Source: Undibacterium_A arcticum (lineage in GTDB: Bacteria; Pseudomonadota; Gammaproteobacteria; Burkholderiales; Burkholderiaceae_D). Taken from it: 64,000 bases of DNA. Numbering within the stretch: position 1 is the stretch's first letter; every line of letters begins with the position of its first letter. The notes below the pieces were generated by a model. That model did no database searches. It was given only the letters and a program-made list of their open reading frames with translations, and had not been told where the DNA came from. The DNA is taken from the NCBI RefSeq assembly GCF_042660705.1, contig NZ_JBHSUQ010000001.1; one strand, given 5' to 3'. Below, piece after piece: positions 18,384 to 26,668 of the stretch. A program made the translations under genes and the position numbers.

Positions 18384-18964
18384 TCAGAGTGCGATTTCGG
18401 TTCCGAGTACTTTGAGGAATTGCGCCAGCCATTGTGGATGGGCGGGCCAGGCCGGCGCCGTGATGAAGTTGCCATCGGTGATTGCACGATCCACTTCGAT
18501 GTCCGCATAGTCGCCGCCGGCCAGCCGCACTTCCGGCGCGCAGGCGGGATAGGCGGAAATCCGCTTGCCGCGAATCACGTCGGCCGCGGCCAGCAATTGC
18601 GCGCCATGGCAGACCGCGGCGATCGGTTTGCTGGCGGCGGCGAACTGGCGCACGATCTCGATCACCCGAGTGTTCAGGCGCAGATATTCCGGCGCGCGGC
18701 CGCCGGCGATCATCAGCGCGTCGTACTTGCCGACATCGACGTCATCGAAGTTCGCATTCAGCGCGAACAGGTGGCCCGGCTTCTCGGTATAGGTCTGGTC
18801 GCCTTCGAAGTCGTGAATCGCGGTCTTGATCTTGTCGCCGCTCTTCTTGCCGGGGCAGACTGCGTGCACCGTGTGGCCGACCATTTGCAGCGCCTGGAAC
18901 GGCACCATGGTTTCGTAGTCTTCGGCAAAATCACCGACCAAGAATAGAATTTCTTCGCTGCCAT
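18384..18964 (-). CDS. DJ-1/PfpI family protein (frameshifted in this sequence)
   Basis: About 193 residues of the DJ-1/PfpI class I glutamine-amidotransferase fold. The nucleophile elbow is AAVCHGAQLLAAADV, the nearby acidic motif is LMIAGGRAPEYLR, and the C-terminus carries ITDGNFITAPAWPAH. The true start is the ATG at 18964 with upstream AGGAG. The first codons read MAAKKFYSWS because one A is missing at about 18950; restoring it gives MAAKKILFLVGDFAEDYE. Members act as glyoxalases, deglycases or chaperones. Its position directly upstream of a methylglyoxal synthase makes a role in methylglyoxal or aldehyde handling attractive but unproven. Confidence 0.85.
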
Positions 18965-19040
18965 TTTAGTTCTCCTGTAGAAAATATTGAGAATCGGTCT
19001 ATATAAGGAGGTCCCAATACCCTCCCATGTTGCGGCCACG

Positions 19041-19080
19041 CAATTTCCGAGCGGGTCCGCTCAGAGCGCCAGCTTTAACA
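19041..19080. repeat. Left copy of a 40-bp direct repeat flanking the sugar module
   Basis: The 40 bases from 19041 match those at 27950-27989 in the same orientation at 34 positions, including an uninterrupted CTCAGAGCGCCA. A short minus-strand frame at 19061-19249 ends inside it but resembles nothing I know. The two copies bracket the whole frc-like module, which could mark an insertion or a duplicated transcription-end region. Confidence 0.6.
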
Positions 19081-19258
19081 GCACTGCCGAATTAATTGCA
19101 CCTGCAATTAGCACGACGAGCGATGGCGTGATGCTGGGACTCTGCAATGCTGGGTTAATCAGGCATTTTTCCATATTACCCTTGGCATTGGCGCGGCACG
19201 GGAACGCATCACTAGCCAATGATAACGACATCGCAATCCACTTTTTCATGCTGCCGCT

Positions 19259-20266
19259 TCACACTGCCACCAAGACACTCTTGCCCGTGCGTGATGATTC
19301 CAGCACTGCTAACGCCGCGGCCAACGCCCGAAGGCCATCTTCGCCAGTTGCAGCGGGTGAACTGGCACCCTTAATCGCTTCATTGAACGATGCCAAGGCG
19401 TGGTCATACAAATTGGTGTGCTCTATGGCAATTACATGCTCCCCCTTGCTATCGCGCAGCACGACTTCACCGATGGGCTGCTGGGTCATCACGTTGCGTC
19501 CCACGATCGACCCCGCGCTGCCATGTATCTCAATCCCCGTTCCAGCGTATTCCACGGTAAAGGCGTCATGCAGCTGGGCCAGTACGCCGTTTCCGAAACG
19601 CAGCACGGCCATTACACCGTCTTCTATCAGTTCAGTCGCAAGTGTTGATCGCGGTGTCATCGCGATCGCTTCGACCGGCTCGGCATCAAGGATGAAGCGC
19701 AAGGTGTCCACGTCATGCACGGTGATGTCAAGAATGACCCCGGCACCTGCGGCCGGGTTGTTGACGCGCCAGCCCTGCAGGTTCTCGGGCAGCTTTACCG
19801 CGTGGAATACGCGAGCGAACAAGGGTTGGCCTATTGCACCTTCTTGTACCAGTGCGCGGATGGCTCGATGTGACGCGCCATTTCGCAAGTGGTGATTGGT
19901 GCCTAGTACGACCCCGGCCTGCCGACAGGCGTCGATGATTGCATGTCCATCAGCGATGGTTAGTGCCAGGGGTTTTTCGCATAAAACGTGCTTGCCTGCG
20001 GCGGCGGCGGCGATGGCCTGTTGAGCGTGCAATTCATTGGTGGTACTGATATAGACGGCATCAACCGCGGGGTCGGCGAGCAAATCCGCTACCGAGGTGT
20101 ACGACGCGGCAATACCATTCGACGCAGCGAATGCGGCCCCGCGCGCAGCGTTGCTGCTCATGACCGCAACCACGGAATTCCCGGGTTGTGCACGAATTGC
20201 ACCAATCATCCACTCGCGCGCAATGTTACTGGCGCCAATCAGTCCCCAGCCTACATTGTGATTCAT
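19259..20266 (-). CDS. Gfo/Idh/MocA-family oxidoreductase
   Basis: This encodes 335 residues. The N-terminal Rossmann motif VGWGLIGASNIAREWM is followed by the family signature VLCEKPLALTIADG and a C-terminal beta-sheet domain. The start at 20266 (MNHNVGWG) is preferred because it places the nucleotide fold at the N-terminus; the longer frame begins in the divergent promoter region. Such enzymes oxidise or epimerise sugars or inositols with NAD(P). Being beside a sugar porin, kinase and ABC transporter, it probably acts on the imported sugar or a derivative. The substrate cannot be read from the sequence. Confidence 0.88.
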   Translation of the reverse strand: MNHNVGWGLIGASNIAREWMIGAIRAQPGNSVVAVMSSNAARGAAFAASNGIAASYTSVADLLADPAVDAVYISTTNELHAQQAIAAAAAGKHVLCEKPLALTIADGHAIIDACRQAGVVLGTNHHLRNGASHRAIRALVQEGAIGQPLFARVFHAVKLPENLQGWRVNNPAAGAGVILDITVHDVDTLRFILDAEPVEAIAMTPRSTLATELIEDGVMAVLRFGNGVLAQLHDAFTVEYAGTGIEIHGSAGSIVGRNVMTQQPIGEVVLRDSKGEHVIAIEHTNLYDHALASFNEAIKGASSPAATGEDGLRALAAALAVLESSRTGKSVLVAV

Positions 20267-20280
20267 CTGCGTTCCAATCC

Positions 20281-20320
20281 ATTCACAAAATTGATAACAA
20301 TTATCATTGATAACAATTGG
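20281..20320. promoter_or_regulatory. AT-rich operator-like repeats between divergent genes
   Basis: The stretch contains TTGATAACAATTATC followed by ATTGATAACAATTGG: a direct repeat of TTGATAACAATT with an embedded GATAACAATTATC dyad. It lies 15-55 bases upstream of the Gfo/Idh gene on one side and about 70-110 bases upstream of the small DUF3563-like gene on the other. TATAAC just beyond may be a minus-10 box for the rightward gene. It could bind a regulator; slight similarity to a Fur box is not convincing. Confidence 0.45.
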
Positions 20321-20389
20321 ATGTATAACTGTCGATCTCTTATAGTGATATCGCAATGCAGCAATTCGATAGCCTTATAGGAGTTTTCA

Positions 20390-20677
20390 ATGTCTACGCT
20401 ACCCGCTACCAACCACCTCGCCAGTTTGGCGCCGCCCGCACGTACGCCTGTATCGCCATTCGGCCGCGTGTCGTACAAGTCGGCTGTGAAGTCCGTCTCG
20501 GCTTATCTGTCCGGCATCCTGAACGCACTGGCGCAGCGCCATGAAGACCGGCAGCGCGCACGGCAGGAAGCGTTTCTTGCCGAGGCAACGTCCATTTACG
20601 ACCTGGAATCGAGAATGCGCCAACTGGACCGGCACGATTGCCAGCAGCCACTGCGCATGATGACCGGCTTACGTTGA
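20390..20677 (+). CDS. DUF3563-like small protein
   Basis: This encodes 95 residues with TAGGAG at 20378-20383 before the ATG. The C-terminal half (FLAEATSIYDLESRMRQLDR) resembles DUF3563, a small family common in Burkholderiales and of unknown function. The N-terminal half is rich in Ala, Pro and Ser and is not conserved in my memory of the family. It is transcribed away from the Gfo/Idh gene and towards the end of the porin gene. No signal peptide or membrane segment is visible. Confidence 0.65.
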   Translation: MSTLPATNHLASLAPPARTPVSPFGRVSYKSAVKSVSAYLSGILNALAQRHEDRQRARQEAFLAEATSIYDLESRMRQLDRHDCQQPLRMMTGLR

Positions 20678-20699
20678 AATTGCTCTGCCGCGGCGCCGC

Positions 20700-20728
20700 C
20701 GAGAACCGATTACGCGAAACGGTTCTCG
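20700..20728. terminator. Hairpin between convergent genes
   Basis: CGAGAACCG and CGGTTCTCG form a perfect 9-bp stem with an 11-base loop, 23 bases after the DUF3563-like stop and about 95 from the porin stop. No clear U-run is present on either strand. It may act as a bidirectional transcription-end hairpin. Confidence 0.45.
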
Positions 20729-20821
20729 TGCAAACCGTAAAACTCGGACCCCCGAATTGACTCGAATGTGAAGTCTTGGGCTCGCACAAAAAACTCTGCG
20801 TGCGCGGATAAAACTGCAAAA

Positions 20822-22022
20822 TCAGAACCAGGTTTCGACTTGCAGACCGATCGATGTGCCGTTGGTACTGCCACCGAAAACGCCGGTGCTCGACAGCGTC
20901 GTGCCTGCGCTCGCAGCCAGTTGCGCTGCGCGGTTCCATTTGGCATAGGTCACGAATGCGCGCAATTCAGGCCTCGACCAGAATGCCTTGCCGGCCGCGA
21001 GGGTCGGTGCAAACGTGAGCTTGGTGAGTTGCTGTACATCACCGCCGGCTGCCGGCTTGATGCGATCGTGACCGAGTTCGAGCTGCAGCTTGATGTTGTC
21101 CGTCAATGCATATACCGGACGCACGCCGAACGAAGTCCAGGTTTGCGTCCCGGCGCTGCTCTTGTCGCGTTGTACCAGCGCGACGGCCGAGCCGCTCCAT
21201 TCCGGCGTGACCTGCCAGGTAATATTGTCGAACACGCGCGTGCGCTTAACCTCCGAGCCCTGCATGATGTCGCCGGTGCCGCCGATCTTGATGCCGGGGC
21301 CGACACCGTACTGCACACCGAGTTTGTTGTCGCCGCCGAGTACCTTGTCTTGAATATGCACCACCGATAACGACCAGCCGTTATGCGCACCGACGACCGC
21401 GGCATCCTTCTTGATCAATGTCAGATCGAACTTGAGGCTGCCGTTCGGATTCACGGCCAAACCTTCATAGGTAAAATTGTGGCGCGTCGCGGCATTGCTC
21501 TTGTCGATATCGTTGCGGAACAGGCCGTAACTGAACTTGCCTGGACCCAAAGGCAGATCGCTTATGCCGCCACCGACGCCGTCGCCCTGCAGCCATTTGA
21601 AATCGAGAATATGGATGTCGGGACGATTGTAAACGCTTGCCGATCCAGGCAGTGCCGCCCTTCAGGAAGTCGATGTTCTTCGCTTCCACAAACATCTGCG
21701 CCAGGCCAAGCTTGTTGTCGCCGATGTCAGAAGAAGGGCTAGAGAAATCGGCCATCACATTGCCGACAAAGCTGGCGCCGTTGGCTGACTTGGCGACCTC
21801 CTTTTTGTACAGGAATTCACCGTAGGTATCGCATTCATTGCCAAGACGGTATTTGCCGACGCCCTCCAGGCCGAAGCAGGCTTGCGAGCCTTTCGATGAG
21901 TTCGACCCGACTCCCGCCCTGAAGTAACCATGGTATTCGCCCTCCGCATCACTGGCGTATGCCTGGCCCATGCTTGAGCTCAAGATAGCGACCGCTAGTG
22001 CATATTTTTTTGTGGAATTCAT
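20822..22022 (-). CDS. Maltoporin (LamB)-type sugar porin (frameshifted in this sequence)
   Basis: About 400 residues. A signal peptide (MNSTKKYALAVAILSSSMGQAYA) precedes LamB-type features: EYHGYFRAGVGSNSSKGSQACFGLEG, YRLGNECDTYGEF, then FLKGGTAWIGKR and the C-terminal LQVETWF with the terminal Phe typical of outer-membrane barrels. The frame shifts at about 21629-21635: AWIGKRLQSSRHP should read AWIGKRFYNRPDIHILDFKWL, which fits two missing bases. It lies 55 bases downstream of the sugar kinase on the same strand, so they probably form one transcript. It would let an oligosaccharide or sugar cross the outer membrane for the adjacent ABC importer. Confidence 0.85.
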
Positions 22023-22077
22023 CGTCCTGCATCTCCTCGTGATTTGAGCCGCTTTTTGCGGCTCGGTCTGTCGCGTG

Positions 22078-23045
22078 CTACAGCACGTCATTAGCCACGG
22101 CGTGGCAATTTTTAAATTGAATGGTTTCTTCCCATGTGGCCGGGTCGCAGCCGGCGCGTGCGATGTTGAGGCTGGCCGCAGCGACCGCATGCTGCAGTGC
22201 CGATTGCAGGAAGTCGCGATCGAGTTGTTCGAGTGCGCCTGCCGAGCCGAGCTTGCCCGCCCGCTGCAGATAGGCGATCAATCCGGCGTGGAAACAGTCG
22301 CCTGCGCCGACCGTGTCGACGACATCCAGGTCAGCAGGCGCGGCCATTTCGACCTGGCAGTGCCGCGTCAGTAAGGCAGCGCCGGCAGCGCCGCGGGTCA
22401 ATGCAATCAGTTGCACGCTCGATTCTGCAAACAGGGCTGCCGAGAGCTCCTCCAGAGTGGCACTGCCCAGTCCGAGCAGCTCCAGGTCTTCATCGCTGAC
22501 TTTGACGATATGTGACTGCTGCAGTGCGCGCTTTACGCCGGCGATGTAGTTGGCATGCTGCTTGACCGCCATCGGGCGTAGATTGGCGTCAATCGAGATC
22601 AGCGTGCCGCGGCTGGTCGCAGTACCAATGGTGGTGAGGATCTTGTCAAGATCGGCCGGAACCAGGGTCAGTCCGCCGGTATGCAGCAACGCACATGGCA
22701 CTGGCAGGCCGGCTATCAGCAGGTCGGCAGTGATGTCGCGATCCGCAACTGATTCCCGGTGAAAGGCATAGGTTGGCGAGCCTTGCTCGTCCAGACTGAC
22801 GATGGCCAGGGAAGTAGGGCAGCTGCTGCGGTTGCCTGCGCCCAGACTGACGCCTTTTTCAGCAGAAGCTCGCTAAACCGTGTGCCGAATTTGTCGTGAG
22901 ACAAGGGGTTGAGATAGGTCGTCGGCACACCCTGCATGGCAAGGGCTTGTGTGAAATTGCAGACGGAACCACCCAGGCAGGCCTCGAAGCGTCCATCCGC
23001 CTGTTCAATCAAATCAACCAATGCTTCACCGATAGTCGCGATCAT
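22078..23045 (-). CDS. PfkB-family carbohydrate kinase, fructokinase-like (frameshifted in this sequence)
   Basis: About 322 residues of the ribokinase/PfkB family. The N-terminus is MIATIGEALVDLIEQ with the substrate motif CLGGSVCNFTQALA, and the C-terminal anion hole and catalytic base are in DTVGAGDCFHAGL. The ATG at 23045 starts the conserved first strand. The frame breaks at about 22852-22854: LLLKKASVW should read LLLKKGVSLGAGNRSS, one G missing. Beside a fructose-type ABC importer it is probably the equivalent of FrcK, phosphorylating the imported hexose. Exact sugar specificity cannot be fixed from sequence alone. Confidence 0.87.
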
Positions 23046-23136
23046 AATTTGCTCGTAGGTTCTTAGGGGTAGTGGTGGAATTAACAACACACCAAAAGTA
23101 GAGGGCTTGAAATCGGCTCAGCCCTCGCATTCAGTT

Positions 23137-23165
23137 AATTAATAAAACCACTTGATTTATTAATT
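23137..23165. promoter_or_regulatory. Perfect inverted-repeat operator candidate for the sugar module
   Basis: AATTAATAAA at 23137-23146 and TTTATTAATT at 23156-23165 are exact inverted copies separated by 9 bases. They lie in the 211-base gap between the divergent kinase/porin and binding-protein genes, 91 bases before the latter's ATG. ROK repressors such as NagC and Mlc bind AT-rich dyads of this form. A ROK regulator is encoded at the end of the same module, so it is the natural candidate ligand. Confidence 0.6.
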
Positions 23166-23256
23166 TTTAGAGAATATATTCCTAATCGTTGCTGCAGTAA
23201 AGTGGTATTTCGCAAAACAATAAAACCCAATCCAATACAACATGAGGAGACATCAA

Positions 23257-24256
23257 ATGAAGCTTCAACAGATCGTCGCAGCGGGCATCTTGACCACCAT
23301 GGCAGGTGTGACAATGGCGGCTGAACCTGTCGTTGGCTTGATCACGAAAACCGAGATCAACCCTTTTTTTTTTTGTGAAAATGAAAGAAGGTGCGCAGCA
23401 GGCCGCTAAAGCCAATGGCGCCAAACTGCTCACTGGCGCAGGCAAGTCGGATGGCGATAATGCAGGGCAAATTACGGCAATCGAAAACATGATTGCGGCA
23501 GGCGCCAAGACGATCCTGATTACGCCTAGCGATTCGAAAGCCATCGTGCCGGCAATCAAGAAAGCGCGTGAGCAGGGCGTCATGGTGATTGCATTAGATA
23601 GCCCGACCGAGCCGTTGGCGGCGGTAGATGCCTTGTTTGCTACAGACAACTTCAAAGCAGGGGTGTTGATCGGCCAGTATGCGAAGGCAGCCTTGGCGGG
23701 CAAGCCCGCAAAAATCGCCATGCTGGACCTGTTCCCGGGGCACCCGGTCGGTATTACACGCCATAACGGTTTCCTGTCCGGTTTTGGCGCCGCAGGTATC
23801 GACGCAAAGACGGTTGAACTCGTAAAAACGGCGGAGGTGGTCTGTACGGCGGACAGTTTCGGTGATCAGGCAAAAGGCCAGACCGCCATGGAAAACTGCC
23901 TGCAAAAAAATCCTGACATCAATCTGGTCTATACGATCAACGAACCAGCTGCCGAGGGTGCATTCAAGGCATTGAAGGCCGCCGGCAAGGAAAAGAGCGT
24001 GATGATTGTTTCTGTGGATGGCGGTTGTGCCGGTGTTAAAGATGTGCAGAGCGGCATGATCGCTGCAACCTCCCAGCAATACCCATTGAAAATGGCTGCG
24101 ATGGGCGTGGATGCAGGGATTGCTTACGCGAAAACCGGTAAAAAGGTAGCGGGTTATTACGATACCGGCGTGACATTGATTGCGAACAAGGCGATGAAAG
24201 ACATCAATAGCAAAGATACAAAATTCGGCCTTGATGCCTGCTGGGGCAACAAATAA
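23257..24256 (+). CDS. Sugar ABC transporter periplasmic binding protein, FrcB-like (frameshifted at a T11 tract)
   Basis: About 333 residues. A signal peptide (MKLQQIVAAGILTTMAGVTMA) leads into VVGLITKTEINPFF, VKMKEGAQQAAKANG and later FATDNFKAGVLIGQYA and VSVDGGCAGVKDVQSG. These are typical of type-I periplasmic sugar-binding proteins and close to fructose-binding FrcB. The frame is broken by a run of 11 T at 23364-23374; 10 would restore it as NPFFFVKMKEG. This is either sequencing inflation of a homopolymer or a slippage-prone tract. It is first in the rightward sugar operon and follows an excellent inverted-repeat operator. Confidence 0.87.
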
Positions 24257-24295
24257 GGCCGGCACATCAATATGTATGCCTGAGGGCTGGATAAC

Positions 24296-24338
24296 GCGGC
24301 CATGATGCCCGGTTCTATTGGGCGGGTGTAATGGCCGC
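24296..24338 (+). promoter_or_regulatory. Intercistronic hairpin after the binding-protein gene
   Basis: GCGGCCAT at 24296-24303 pairs with ATGGCCGC at 24331-24338. A smaller dyad, GCATCAC/GTGATGC, follows at 24367-24382. There is no U-run. Hairpins here commonly stabilise the binding-protein message and lower permease expression. Confidence 0.5.
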
Positions 24339-24406
24339 AACGAATCTAGCTGTTATAGGTTTCACAGCATCACTGGTGATGCATATTTAAATTTTGGGAG
24401 ACCGTT

Positions 24407-25417
24407 TTGCGTACTGCTCATTTATCACTGAAATCACTGAATTCGGAAAGATCAAACGTCATGAAATCGCTCCTCGACCGTTTGCCGCCCCTTTCTTCCA
24501 CGGGGCCATTCTTCGCGCTTTTAGCAGCGTGTATTTTCTTTGCCTTTCAATCGGACCGTTTTCTGAGCGGGCAAAATTTTTCACTCATTTTGCAGCAAGT
24601 AATGGTCGTCGGCGTCATTGCGATTGGCCAAACATTGATCATCCTGACCGCCGGCATTGATCTGTCTTGTGGCATGGCGATGGCATTGGGGTCGATCGTC
24701 ATCACCAAATTTGCGGTGGCGCATGGCATGAATCCTTACCTTGCCATGTTGTGCGGCATTCTGGTTTGTACCTTGATAGGATTTGCCAATGGCGCGTTGG
24801 TCACGCTGATCAAGCTGCCGTCATTCATCGTGACACTCGGCACGATGAACATCATTTTCGCCACCACCCAACTGTATTCCGGAGCGCAGACCGTCACAGA
24901 TTTACCGGCAGCGATGCTGTTCCTGGGTAATACCTTCCAGATTGGGCAGACCAATATTACTTACGGCACCGTGCTGATGGTCTCGCTTTATCTGCTGACC
25001 TGGCTGTTCTTGCGTGACACAGCACCTGGCCGGCACATTTATGCGGTAGGCAACAATCCGGAAGCCGCACGCCTGACCGGTATCGCGACCAATCGCGTGT
25101 TGATTGGTGTGTATACGCTGGCGGGTCTTTTTTACGGCATCGCCGCGCTATTGTCTGTTGCCCGCATGGGGGTAGGCGACCCGCAAGCCGGTCAAACCGA
25201 CAATCTGGACAGCATCACCGCCGTCGTGCTTGGTGGCACCAGTCTGTTCGGTGGCCGTGGTGTGGTGATCAGTACCTTGATCGGTGTACTGATCGTCGGT
25301 GTATTCCGTAACGGCCTCACTCTCATGGGGGTACCGTCCGTTTTCCAGATCCTGGTCACAGGCATCCTCGTCATCCTGGCGGTTGCAACCGACCAACTCA
25401 CGCACAAGAAAGGTTGA
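24407..25417 (+). CDS. Sugar ABC transporter permease, FrcC/RbsC-like
   Basis: This encodes 336 residues from a TTG at 24407 preceded by GGGAGA; an ATG at 24461 would give 318 residues and is the alternative start. Eight to ten hydrophobic segments are evident. The family motifs LIILTAGIDLSCGMAMALGSI, IYAVGNNPEAARLTGI and ITAVVLGGTSLFGGRG are characteristic of ribose/fructose-type permeases. It forms the inner-membrane channel for the substrate delivered by the preceding binding protein. It ends 3 bases before the ATPase gene. Confidence 0.92.
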   Translation: MRTAHLSLKSLNSERSNVMKSLLDRLPPLSSTGPFFALLAACIFFAFQSDRFLSGQNFSLILQQVMVVGVIAIGQTLIILTAGIDLSCGMAMALGSIVITKFAVAHGMNPYLAMLCGILVCTLIGFANGALVTLIKLPSFIVTLGTMNIIFATTQLYSGAQTVTDLPAAMLFLGNTFQIGQTNITYGTVLMVSLYLLTWLFLRDTAPGRHIYAVGNNPEAARLTGIATNRVLIGVYTLAGLFYGIAALLSVARMGVGDPQAGQTDNLDSITAVVLGGTSLFGGRGVVISTLIGVLIVGVFRNGLTLMGVPSVFQILVTGILVILAVATDQLTHKKG

Positions 25418-25420
25418 ATC

Positions 25421-26214
25421 ATGAACGCAGCTAATTCAACCACGATCTTCCAGGCCCGCGGTCTGGTTAAACGTTACGGCCATGTCACGGCACTCGATGG
25501 GGTCGATTTCGATTTGCGGGCCGGAGAAATCCTGGCGGTCATTGGCGATAACGGCGCAGGCAAATCCTCGCTGATCAAGGCGCTTTCCGGTGCCCTCGTG
25601 CCGGATGAGGGGGAAATGTTTTTGGATGGAAAGCAGGTGCATTTCAACTCACCGATTGATGCGCGCAAGCATGGCATCGAAACGGTTTACCAGGATCTCG
25701 CTGTATGCCCGGCGATGACCATCGCTGAAAACCTGTTTCTTGGTCGGGAGATATTGCGTTCAGGCATCTTGGGGCAGTGGCTGCGGATCATCGACAAGAA
25801 GGCCATGCTGTCGGAGGCGACCCGTCACATGCAGGACCTGAAAATCGGCATCCGTTCCATGAATCAGGCGGTTGAAACCTTGTCCGGCGGTCAGCGTCAA
25901 GGCGTGGCGGTGGCGCGCAGTACCGCATTTGCGAAGCATGTGGTGATTCTGGATGAACCGACCGCTGCACTGGGCGTAAAGAAGGCAATATGGTACTGGA
26001 ATTGATTCGTCGGGTGCGCGACAAAGGTTTGCCGGTAATCTTGATTAGCCACAACATGCCGCATGTGTTCGAAATCGCGGACCGTATCCATATTCAGCGA
26101 CTGGGCAAACGGGCCGCAGTCGTCAATCCAAAAACCATCAGCATGTCGGATACGGTTGCCGTCATGACCGGCGCTAAAAATCCGGCAGATTTGCCGCAGG
26201 ACGCCCATGCTTAA
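25421..26214 (+). CDS. Sugar ABC transporter ATP-binding protein, FrcA-like (frameshifted in this sequence)
   Basis: About 264 residues, the short single-ABC type seen in FrcA rather than the duplicated RbsA type. Walker A is GDNGAGKSS, the signature is LSGGQRQ, Walker B is VVILDEPTAALG and the H-loop is ISHNMPHVFEIADRI. The frame breaks at about 25981, where ALGVKKAIWYWN should read ALGVKEGNMVLELIRRV, one G missing. The last 8 bases overlap the next gene, a sign of translational coupling. It powers the sugar importer. Confidence 0.9.
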
Positions 26215-26659
26215 AGGTATCGATTCTCTGCTCTCACCGGAGTTGCTCAAGGTCTTGTGCGAAATGGGGCATGGCGATGAGGTCGTTGTGGCCGATGCCA
26301 ACTTTACGGCCGAAACACTCGGGCATGACAAGCAACTCATCCGGCTGCCCGGCATCAGCCTGCATCGCGCATGCCAGGCGGTGCTGTCGGTGTTTCCGCT
26401 GGACGCGGCTATCTCGCAGCCCGTTGCTTACATGAAAGTATGCGATACACCGGCAGGATACGCATCAGCGTTGCAACAAGCGGTGATTGGCTTGCTGGCA
26501 GAAACCGGCTCGGCCGACCCGGCACAATGTGAGGCGGTCGAGCGCTTCGCATTTTATGAGCGTGTAAAGCAAGCCTACGCGATCGTGCAAACCGGTGAAA
26601 TGCAGCCATACGCGAACTTCATTTTCAAAAAAGGGGTCATCGCTGAAGCTCTGGCATAA
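26207..26659 (+). CDS. FucU/RbsD-family sugar mutarotase
   Basis: This encodes 150 residues. The N-terminus MLKGIDSLLSPELLKVLCEMGHGDEVVVADANF contains the catalytic histidine (MGHGD), and the C-terminus YANFIFKKGV holds the conserved Tyr and Asn of the family. The enzyme interconverts sugar anomers, speeding use of the form delivered by the transporter. It overlaps the ATPase gene and precedes the ROK regulator by 9 bases. It is closer in style to FucU than to pyranase-type RbsD, but substrate choice is not certain. Confidence 0.88.
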   Translation: MLKGIDSLLSPELLKVLCEMGHGDEVVVADANFTAETLGHDKQLIRLPGISLHRACQAVLSVFPLDAAISQPVAYMKVCDTPAGYASALQQAVIGLLAETGSADPAQCEAVERFAFYERVKQAYAIVQTGEMQPYANFIFKKGVIAEALA

Positions 26660-26668
26660 TTCTCGGCT

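Noticed and set aside
19061..19249. 62-codon minus-strand frame after the Gfo/Idh gene
   Set aside because: It ends inside the flanking repeat, has no good ribosome site and resembles no family; probably non-coding or a relic.
20281..20320. Fur box
   Set aside because: The AT-rich repeats share GATAA-type hexamers, but the spacing and symmetry do not fit the 19-bp Fur consensus and no iron genes adjoin.
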